A DNA stretch of 7,504 nt. Source: an uncultured Desulfovibrionaceae bacterium. Its GTDB lineage: Bacteria; Desulfobacterota; Desulfovibrionia; Desulfovibrionales; Desulfovibrionaceae. Positions 1 through 5,256 of this stretch are shown here, piece by piece. Made by a program: the position numbers and the translations under genes. Each line of letters begins with the position of its first letter. Positions within the stretch are counted from its first letter, which is position 1. Below the pieces are notes generated by a model. That model was given only the letters and a program-made list of their open reading frames with translations, had not been told where the DNA came from and ran no database searches. The stretch is taken from the NCBI GenBank assembly GCA_947074125.1, contig CAMTOM010000063.1, positions 1 through 7,504 of the forward strand. Reading direction: 5' to 3'.

Positions 1-95
1 AGTATGAAAGAGTAGGTCATGCTGTCGTATGGGATATATTTTGTTCGTTTGTTTGTGTACGCTTGACTGTCCTATAAGGAAGATATAGCTTTGTA

Positions 96-500
96 TTATT
101 TTAGTGGTGGTGTGTCGCGCAGCATGGTGAGAATAAAGGCTCCGGCAGGTACTGTTTCCTTAGTTTGCTTTTGAATGAGATAGGGTTTGTTTGAGATGGA
201 AGAGGCTGTTGCCAGATAGTCTATAAATTCTTCTGCGGTGTTGAGGCGTTTTCCGGCTTTTCGGAGTTTGAGTTTGAGATGTTCTACAGCTTCCTGTGCG
301 CTATGTGTGCTGCCATTTCGGATGAAAGTAAGGTCATTCTGACTGGCAAGTGTGTCGAGTAAGGCGTCAATACGTATTTGCTCTTCTGGGGTAACGGCTT
401 GTGATATAGATGTGAATAGTAGTGAAATGAACAGAAAAACAAACAAGACGATGCCAGTGCGTATGGGAGAATATGATTTTTGTCTGTGAAATATACTCAT
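96..500 (-). CDS. Secreted DUF5329-like small protein, function unknown
   Basis: A 134-residue protein. Residues 1-35 form a signal peptide: a basic N-region (HRQK, R14), a hydrophobic core at about 17-32, and SISQA before a probable cleavage after A35. The mature part of about 99 residues has no further membrane segment, no cysteine and no catalytic motif I recognise. The block around residues 41-110 (IDALLDTLA, FIRNG at 59-63, an Ala/Glu/Leu-rich helix at 67-80, AGKRLNTAEEFIDYLA at 82-97, then SS-S-KPY) matches my memory of DUF5329, a family of short exported proteins without assigned function. The ATG at 498-500 is preceded on the minus strand by AGAAGG four bases upstream, and a candidate promoter lies at 532-560. 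The gene is divergent from gadB across a 484-bp A/T-rich gap, so it may share control with the acid-resistance genes. No clear terminator is visible in positions 1-95. The coding call is firm; the family name is from memory. Confidence 0.75.
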   Translation of the reverse strand: MSIFHRQKSYSPIRTGIVLFVFLFISLLFTSISQAVTPEEQIRIDALLDTLASQNDLTFIRNGSTHSAQEAVEHLKLKLRKAGKRLNTAEEFIDYLATASSISNKPYLIQKQTKETVPAGAFILTMLRDTPPLK

Positions 501-531
501 AATACCTTCTTAGTTGTTATCGGTTTTTGGC

Positions 532-560
532 ATGATAGCTCAGATATAGTAGTAGTGCAA
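532..560 (-). promoter_or_regulatory. Candidate sigma-70 promoter for the DUF5329-like gene
   Basis: On the minus strand, TTGCAC (555-560) is followed after exactly 17 bases by TATCAT (532-537). The -10 is 5/6 and the -35 only 3/6 of consensus. Transcription would begin near 525, giving a leader of about 25 bases that includes the AGAAGG ribosome site. It lies at the edge of the A/T-rich region, where chance -10 matches are common. Confidence 0.35.
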
Positions 561-661
561 GAATATAAAATACTGATATAATAAATACTACTTTGTCATA
601 CGATACTTATTACTATTCTATATGTAATATCTGATATCTATTATATATATGATAATATATT

Positions 662-681
662 CGTATTATTACGTATTATGA
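662..681. repeat. Tandem 10-bp repeat, CGTATTATTA / CGTATTATGA
   Basis: Two adjacent 10-mers (662-671 and 672-681) differ at one base. The period is close to one helical turn, so both copies face the same side of the DNA. It lies within the A/T-rich divergent region. It could be a protein-binding pair or simple low-complexity drift. Confidence 0.6.
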
Positions 682-689
682 TATTATAT

Positions 690-726
690 GTTATTTATAC
701 TATTATTAGTGTATGCTATAAATAAC
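690..726. repeat. Perfect 10-bp inverted repeat with 17-bp spacer
   Basis: GTTATTTATA (690-699) and TATAAATAAC (717-726) are exact reverse complements separated by 17 bases. Each arm contains the 8-mer TATTTATA/TATAAATA that recurs further along this region. It sits about midway between the two divergent starts. As RNA it would be a weak A-U stem without a terminator-like tail, so a DNA-level operator or cruciform seems likelier than a terminator. Confidence 0.65.
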
Positions 727-818
727 TATTTGCGTAATGCAATATAGATATTGATTGATTTTAAATTGACATGTTCTATTTTGTACATATCAATACTGAT
801 GTGTCATATATTTTTATA

Positions 819-847
819 TATAAATATTATTTATAATAGTATTTATA
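819..847. repeat. 17-bp palindrome TATAAATA-T-TATTTATA plus third half-site
   Basis: TATAAATA (819-826) and TATTTATA (828-835) form a perfect inverted repeat with a one-base centre. A further TATTTATA follows at 840-847, 12 bp after the previous copy. The same 8-mer forms the arms of the 690-726 repeat, giving five copies (both orientations) within about 155 bp. It lies directly upstream of the TATAAT at 853-858, a typical operator position, but composition alone favours such words. Confidence 0.5.
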
Positions 848-858
848 TGTCATATAAT
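830..858 (+). promoter_or_regulatory. Candidate promoter for gadB
   Basis: TTTATA (830-835, 4/6 of a -35) is followed after 17 bases by a perfect TATAAT (853-858). Transcription would start near 865 and leave an untranslated leader of about 120 bases before gadB. An alternative is a perfect -35 TTGACA at 766-771 with a poor -10 TATCAA at 788-793 (16-base spacing). In sequence this rich in A/T, several other -10 matches occur, so neither choice is secure. Confidence 0.3.
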
Positions 859-984
859 TTTTATAGTATTATGTATGGAGTATGTTATGCTGATAAATAT
901 TTAATTTGTATATATTAAGAATGTGTAGTTGTATTATTATAGATATATAGACTCTGCTATTCACTTATAAAAAAGGAAAGCATT

Positions 985-2397
985 ATGAAAGATAGTTGTA
1001 CGTGGAAAAAAGATGTATCAAATACTGAGAGCTATCTTGATTCTCGTTTTGGTGCCTCTTCGATGCGCACTGTTGTGGAACAGAATCATTTTCCAGATAA
1101 GGAAATGCGCGAAGATATTGCATTTCAGATTATCAATGACGAACTGTTTCTTGATGGAAATGCGCGTCAGAATCTGGCGACATTCTGCCAGACATGGAAT
1201 GATGAATATGTACATAAACTCATGGATATCTCTATCAGTAAAAACTGGATTGATAAGGAAGAATATCCACAGTCGGCCGCTATTGATATGCGCTGTGTCA
1301 ATATGATGGCACATTTATGGAACGCGCCGCAGCCGGAAAATGGTCAGGCAGTGGGCACCAATACCATTGGTTCTTCAGAAGCCTGTATGCTTGGGGGAAT
1401 GGCGATGAAGTGGCGCTGGCGTAATAAACGTCTTGCAGCAGGAAAACCTGTAGATAAACCCAATTTTGTTTGTGGGCCGGTACAGGTGTGCTGGCATAAA
1501 TTTGCCCGCTACTGGGACGTGGAGATTCGTGAGATTCCTATGATGCCTGGTAATATCCTGATGGATACAAAGCGTATGCTTGAGGCGTGTGATGAAAATA
1601 CCATTGGTGTTGTTCCTACCTTTGGTGTGACATACACTGGTGGCTATGAAATGCCCCATCTTTTTCAAGAAGCCCTGGATGATCTGCACAAACGTAGTGG
1701 CCTGGATATTGATATTCATGTGGATGCGGCGAGCGGTGGTTTTCTTGCGCCTTTTTGTGCGCCGGATATTGTTTGGGATTTCCGTTTGCCGCGTGTCAAA
1801 TCCATCAGTACGTCTGGACATAAATTTGGTCTGGCGCCTTTGGGATGTGGCTGGGTGATCTGGCGCGATGCCGCAGCTTTACCCAAGGATCTGGTCTTTA
1901 ATGTGGATTATCTGGGAGGGCAGGTTGGTACTTTTGCCATCAACTTCTCGCGTCCGGCGGGGCAGGTTATTGCGCAGTATTACGAATTGTTGCGTCTGGG
2001 TCGTGAAGGCTATACCAAGGTACATACTGCCAGCTATCAGGTAGCGCAATATCTGGCTAAGGAAATTGCTGCTCTTGGGCCATATGAGTTTTTTTGCAGT
2101 GGTAATCCTCAAGAAGGGATTCCGGCGGTCTGTTTCCGTATTCGTGAAGGTGTTGATGCGGGATACAGTCTTTATGATCTTTCTGAACGCTTGCGTTTGC
2201 GTGGCTGGCAGGTTCCGGCTTTTGCCCTGAGCGGTGGCATGTCGGATGTGGTTGTTATGCGCCTCATGTGCCGGCGTGGCTTTGAAATGGATTTTGCACA
2301 ACTGCTGCTCAATGACTTCCGCAATGCCCTTACTTATCTCAAAGCACATCCTTCTGTAGCGTATATCGCCAAGCAGAATAGCTTCAAGCATTCCTAA
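985..2397 (+). CDS. gadB: Glutamate decarboxylase, PLP-dependent, acid-resistance type
   Basis: Converts L-glutamate to GABA and CO2, using up a cytosolic proton; the core enzyme of glutamate-dependent acid resistance. The 470 residues compare with 466 in E. coli GadA/GadB, and as I recall that sequence, long blocks are the same (for example residues 47-71 and 122-147). The PLP-binding lysine is K280 in STSGHKFG, equivalent to E. coli K276. HVDAASGGF contains D247, which contacts the pyridine nitrogen, and H171 in VCWHKF stacks on the cofactor. The protein ends NSFKHS. H469 matches E. coli H465, the residue that forms the inactivating adduct at neutral pH, so acid-gated activity is expected. 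The N-terminal helix (about residues 1-15), which in E. coli moves the enzyme to the membrane at low pH, is present but differs in sequence. The ATG follows AAAAAGGAAAG at 970-980. gadC begins 43 bases downstream, consistent with cotranscription. Confidence 0.97.
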   Translation: MKDSCTWKKDVSNTESYLDSRFGASSMRTVVEQNHFPDKEMREDIAFQIINDELFLDGNARQNLATFCQTWNDEYVHKLMDISISKNWIDKEEYPQSAAIDMRCVNMMAHLWNAPQPENGQAVGTNTIGSSEACMLGGMAMKWRWRNKRLAAGKPVDKPNFVCGPVQVCWHKFARYWDVEIREIPMMPGNILMDTKRMLEACDENTIGVVPTFGVTYTGGYEMPHLFQEALDDLHKRSGLDIDIHVDAASGGFLAPFCAPDIVWDFRLPRVKSISTSGHKFGLAPLGCGWVIWRDAAALPKDLVFNVDYLGGQVGTFAINFSRPAGQVIAQYYELLRLGREGYTKVHTASYQVAQYLAKEIAALGPYEFFCSGNPQEGIPAVCFRIREGVDAGYSLYDLSERLRLRGWQVPAFALSGGMSDVVVMRLMCRRGFEMDFAQLLLNDFRNALTYLKAHPSVAYIAKQNSFKHS

Positions 2398-2440
2398 TTG
2401 AAACGTATTGGTTTTGAAACTTTTACGGGAGTATACTGTT

Positions 2441-4009
2441 ATGGCAGAACCATCACAACGTATGACGTCTGGTTCAGTGAAAAAGCTGACCATTATGACA
2501 TTGGTTGTTATGAATATTGTGGCTGTGGTGAGCCTGCGCGGATTACCTGCGGAGGCAGAATATGGGCTTAGCTCCATTTTTTACTATTTGTTTGCGGCGG
2601 TCTTTTTTCTGATTCCTGTTTCATTGGTGGCGGCAGAACTCGCTACAGGATGGCCTGAAAAAGGAGGGGTATTCCGTTGGGTAGGTGAAGCCTTTGGCCC
2701 GTGGTGGGCTTTTTTGGCGATGTTTATGCTATGGATTGAAGTTACTGTATGGTTTCCTACTGCACTTACCTTTGGCGCGGTATCTCTGGCATTTATCGGA
2801 CCAGACCAGCGATGGGATGAGGCACTTTCGGCGAATAAGGGTTTTGTGCTGGCGATTGTACTGGTCATCTATTGGCTTGCGACCTTTATTGCTTTCAAAG
2901 GCTTGAATACGTTTTCAAAAGTCTCCAAATGGGGCGGCATTATCGGTACGATTATTCCGGCTGCGATACTGATCATATTGGGTTTTGCCTATATTATTGG
3001 CGGTGGTGCGCCCCAGATTACTCTTGCCTGGGATCAGGTAATACCTGACTTTAGCAATTTTAGTAATATTGTATTGGCTGCCAGTATCTTTCTTTTCTAT
3101 GCTGGTATGGAGATGAATGCGATTCATGTCAAGGAAGTGGACAATCCCAACCGGAACTATCCTCTAGCTATTATGCTGGCAGCCTTGGGTACAGTGCTCA
3201 TTTTTGTTCTGGGTACACTGGCGATTGCCTTTGTCATCCCACAGGCAGATATCAATCTTACCCAGAGTCTGCTCGTTGCTTTTGCGGATATGCTCAGATG
3301 GGCACACATTGAATGGCTTGCTCCGATAATGGCCTGTGCGTTGGCGGTTGGGGTATTGGCTGGTGTCGTCACTTGGGTAGGTGGTCCTACTTCCGGTTTG
3401 CTGGTCGTCGCCAAGGCTGGTTACCTGCCGCGCTGGTGGCAACATACCAACAAGAATGACATGGCGACACATATTCTTTTATTACAGGCGCTTATTGTGT
3501 CTTTTTTATCCATTCTCTTTGTTATTCTGCCATCGGTACAGGCAGCATACCAGATATTGAGCCAGCTTACTGTTATTCTTTATCTGATTATGTACATCCT
3601 CATGTTTTCCGCTGCCATTTATCTGCGTTACAGCCAGCCTAACCGCCCCAGAGCCTATCGCATTCCTGGAGGCAATATTGGTATGTGGATAGTTGGTGGT
3701 GCGGGCCTGGTGGGTTCATTGCTGGCATTTGTACTGAGCTTTGTACCTCCCAGTCAGATTTCCGTGGGCAGTCCAATGACATATGTTGCGATTTTGATCG
3801 GCCTTACTGTCGTATTCTGCTTGATTCCTTTGCTTATCTATCGTTTGCGCAAGCCACATTGGCGTGATGAAAACAGCGATTTTGCTCCTTTTACCTGGCA
3901 GGCAGAGGGGGGGCATCCTGGTATTCAGAATCTCTCCTCTGTGCCAGGCAATCAGGTGCAGATGGTTCAGAATCTTACTGAGGTGACGAAGAAGACATCC
4001 ACTCTGTAA
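2441..4009 (+). CDS. gadC: Glutamate/GABA antiporter-type APC permease
   Basis: Inner-membrane amino-acid/polyamine/organocation (APC) transporter, predicted to exchange external glutamate for internal GABA. 522 residues; E. coli GadC has 511. I see about 12 hydrophobic segments, near residues 17-33, 44-68, 88-118, 134-152, 163-187, 207-231, 241-267, 291-325, 344-364, 368-395, 412-436 and 445-467. TM6 carries YAGMEMNAIHVKEVDNPNRNYPL (220-242), the counterpart of the E. coli GadC segment YMGVEASATHVNEM. After TM12 comes a soluble tail of about 55 residues, in the place of the E. coli C-plug that closes the pore at neutral pH; its sequence (WRDENSDF onward) is unlike it and has few histidines. 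TM1 (SLRGLPAEAEYG) also differs. The ATG at 2441 was chosen because ACGGGAG ends nine bases upstream; an in-frame TTG at 2408 lacks this. Position between gadB and glsA supports the assignment, though another substrate is possible. Confidence 0.88.
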   Translation: MAEPSQRMTSGSVKKLTIMTLVVMNIVAVVSLRGLPAEAEYGLSSIFYYLFAAVFFLIPVSLVAAELATGWPEKGGVFRWVGEAFGPWWAFLAMFMLWIEVTVWFPTALTFGAVSLAFIGPDQRWDEALSANKGFVLAIVLVIYWLATFIAFKGLNTFSKVSKWGGIIGTIIPAAILIILGFAYIIGGGAPQITLAWDQVIPDFSNFSNIVLAASIFLFYAGMEMNAIHVKEVDNPNRNYPLAIMLAALGTVLIFVLGTLAIAFVIPQADINLTQSLLVAFADMLRWAHIEWLAPIMACALAVGVLAGVVTWVGGPTSGLLVVAKAGYLPRWWQHTNKNDMATHILLLQALIVSFLSILFVILPSVQAAYQILSQLTVILYLIMYILMFSAAIYLRYSQPNRPRAYRIPGGNIGMWIVGGAGLVGSLLAFVLSFVPPSQISVGSPMTYVAILIGLTVVFCLIPLLIYRLRKPHWRDENSDFAPFTWQAEGGHPGIQNLSSVPGNQVQMVQNLTEVTKKTSTL

Positions 4010-4060
4010 TTAATTGCTATAGTGGAGTATAAAGAGTGCGAAAGCATTTCTGACGACCAT

Positions 4061-4106
4061 GGGGAGGGGGAAAGAGTAATACTCTGGCTCTCCTCCCCTT
4101 TATCTT
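4061..4106 (+). terminator. Terminator-like hairpin between gadC and glsA
   Basis: GGGGAGG (4061-4067) pairs with CCTCCCC (4092-4098), extendable through G-C and G-U pairs. An inner stem AGAGT-AAT-ACTCT lies at 4073-4085. The stem is followed by TTTATCTTT (4099-4107), a mediocre U-tract. Only 38 bases separate the stem from the glsA start. It could terminate most gadBC transcripts, act as a partial terminator setting a lower glsA level, or protect the 3' end of gadBC mRNA. Confidence 0.65.
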
Positions 4107-4136
4107 TGATGTGCTGTTCAGCAAGAGGAACATATT

Positions 4137-5075
4137 ATGAAAAGAGATGAAGATGGTATTCGGCAAGCCGTAAAACAGGCATATACTTTGTATGGTAAAG
4201 CTGAAGGTGGGAAAAATGCTGATTATATTCCCTACCTTGCTGGAGTTCCCTCAGATCTTGCGGCGGTAGCTGTGGTTACTCATGAGGGAGGTATTTTTGC
4301 TCAGGGAGATGTTCATTATCGCTTTGCCATAGAATCAATTTCAAAGGTCTGCTCACTGGCGCTTGCTCTGGAGGATGTTGGCACCCAAAAAGTTCAGGAA
4401 AAAATTGGTGCAGAGCCCACAGGTTTGCCTTTTAACTCCGTTATCGCGTTGGAACTGCACGAAGGAAAACCTCTTTCTCCTTTGGTGAATGCGGGAGCAA
4501 TAGCAACGGTGAGCCTGGTGAAAGCAAAAAATCGCGAGGAGCGGTGGCAGCGGATTTTAGATATGCAGCAAAAGCTTATGAGCATGGATGTAGCACTTTC
4601 AGAAGATGTGAATGACTCAGAGCAGAATACAAATTTCCATAATCGTGCTATTGCCTGGTTACTGTATGCTGCTGGCAGTATGTACTGTGATCCTATGGAA
4701 GCGTGTGATGTGTATACCCGCCAGTGTTCAACCTTGGTGAATACCTTGGAGCTGGCTACCCTTGGTGCGACTCTGGCAGCCAGGGGCGTTAATCCGCTGA
4801 CTCTGAAACATGTGCTTTCTTCGGAGAATATCTCCTGTATTTTGGCAGAAATGATGATGGAAGGATTGTATGTGCGCTCTGGCGATTGGGCATATATGGT
4901 TGGTTTGCCTGCGAAAAGCGGAGTGGGTGGGGGGCTTGTTGCTGTTGTCCCTGGTGTGATGGGGATAGCGGCTTTTTCTCCTCCTCTGGATGAGGCAGGT
5001 AATAGTGTCCGTGCCCAGAAGATGGTTGCTTCTGTGGCTGCTCAGTTGGGTTATAATCTGTTTAGTGTCGCTTAA
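4137..5075 (+). CDS. glsA: Glutaminase A (serine-dependent, acid-resistance type)
   Basis: Hydrolyses L-glutamine to glutamate and ammonia in the cytosol. Ammonia buffers protons directly and glutamate feeds GadB. The 312 residues match the E. coli YbaS/GlsA1 length of 310, and I recall long shared stretches. The beta-lactamase-like catalytic pair is S67-I-S-K70 in ESISK. The other substrate-contacting positions known for this family appear at the expected +1 offset: N118 (PLVNAG), E162 (DSEQ), N169 (FHNR), Y193 (DVYTRQ), Y245 (EGLY) and V263 in SGVGGG. The motif PTGLPFNSV (94-102) and the C-terminal region GKMV-like QKMVASVAAQLGYN are intact. The ATG follows AGAGGAA (4124-4130) with six bases spacing. 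A hairpin separates it from gadC, so it may be expressed below or apart from gadBC. The gadB-gadC-glutaminase neighbourhood is known from other acid-resistant bacteria such as Brucella, which supports the acid-resistance role over nitrogen catabolism. Confidence 0.96.
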   Translation: MKRDEDGIRQAVKQAYTLYGKAEGGKNADYIPYLAGVPSDLAAVAVVTHEGGIFAQGDVHYRFAIESISKVCSLALALEDVGTQKVQEKIGAEPTGLPFNSVIALELHEGKPLSPLVNAGAIATVSLVKAKNREERWQRILDMQQKLMSMDVALSEDVNDSEQNTNFHNRAIAWLLYAAGSMYCDPMEACDVYTRQCSTLVNTLELATLGATLAARGVNPLTLKHVLSSENISCILAEMMMEGLYVRSGDWAYMVGLPAKSGVGGGLVAVVPGVMGIAAFSPPLDEAGNSVRAQKMVASVAAQLGYNLFSVA

Positions 5076-5099
5076 GCTCTACAGGTTTTGATTCATGGT

Positions 5100-5134
5100 G
5101 ACGCAGAGAGTAATGCTTTCTGCGTCTTTCTATT
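5100..5134 (+). terminator. Intrinsic terminator after glsA
   Basis: GACGCAGAGAG (5100-5110) pairs with CTTTCTGCGTC (5116-5126), 11 bp with one G-U pair and a TAATG loop, followed by TTTCTATT. It begins 24 bases after the glsA stop. The U-tract is interrupted, so efficiency may be moderate. Confidence 0.75.
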
Positions 5135-5204
5135 GAGGAGGGCAGAGCAGCATCTAGGTAGAGTTTGTCTGGGGGAAAGATATATCTGGAGTGTGTGGGA
5201 TACT

Positions 5205-5234
5205 AAAAAAGCCGGAGCTTGCGCTCCGGCTTTT
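5205..5234 (-). terminator. GC-rich terminator of groESL, possibly bidirectional
   Basis: GCCGGAGC (5211-5218) and GCTCCGGC (5223-5230) form a perfect 8-bp GC-rich stem with a four-base loop, extended by A-T pairs on both sides. On the minus strand it is followed by six U, 22 bases past the groEL stop at its nearest edge. Read on the plus strand it has four U, so it may also catch transcripts passing the glsA terminator. Confidence 0.85.
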
Positions 5235-5256
5235 GAGATTCCTTGAGGAGAATGTA

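Larger units (their letters stand above)
802..865 (+). repeat. Direct repeat of TGTCATATA(A)TTTTTATA, two copies
   Basis: TGTCATATATTTTTATA (802-818) recurs as TGTCATATAATTTTTATA (848-865), identical apart from one inserted A. The starts are 46 bp apart. A shorter TGTCATA also occurs at 594-600. The G/C-bearing TGTCA core makes chance less likely than for pure A/T repeats. The second copy overlaps a TATAAT box, so binding there could block or assist gadB transcription. Confidence 0.6.
501..984. other. Very A/T-rich divergent intergenic region upstream of gadB
   Basis: 484 bases without a gene I can support on either strand; frames are broken by frequent stops. Over 541-960 I counted 80 G/C in 420 bases, about 19%, while the flanking coding regions look near 50%. 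It separates the divergent DUF5329-like gene from gadB, so promoters for both must lie here. It contains a tandem 10-mer (662-681), a perfect 10-bp inverted repeat (690-726), a 17/18-bp direct repeat (802-818 and 848-865) and a 17-bp palindrome (819-835). The one G/C-containing block in the middle is TTGC-GTAAT-GCAA at 730-742. Likely a regulatory region with bendable or curved DNA; a decayed gene or phage remnant is possible, but I see no residual codon structure. Confidence 0.8.

Noticed and set aside
541..984. CRISPR array in the repeat-rich A/T region
   Set aside because: Repeats are short, irregular in spacing and purely A/T-driven; no constant repeat-spacer period.
501..984. FNR-, Fur- or Rex-type operator
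   Set aside because: Only partial half-sites (such as TTGAT at 751 or ATCA-N4-TGAT near 790) and no full consensus; too weak in A/T-rich sequence.
1375..1821. Minus-strand open frame (148 codons) inside gadB
   Set aside because: Shadow of gadB; Thr/Arg/His-rich translation without a recognisable domain.
2408..2440. Upstream TTG start for gadC, adding 11 residues
   Set aside because: No ribosome site precedes the TTG, while ACGGGAG is well placed before the ATG at 2441, and the shorter form fits the family N-terminus.
1879..2577. Minus-strand open frame (232 codons) across the end of gadB and start of gadC
   Set aside because: Spans two well-supported genes on the other strand; no ribosome site and no family resemblance.
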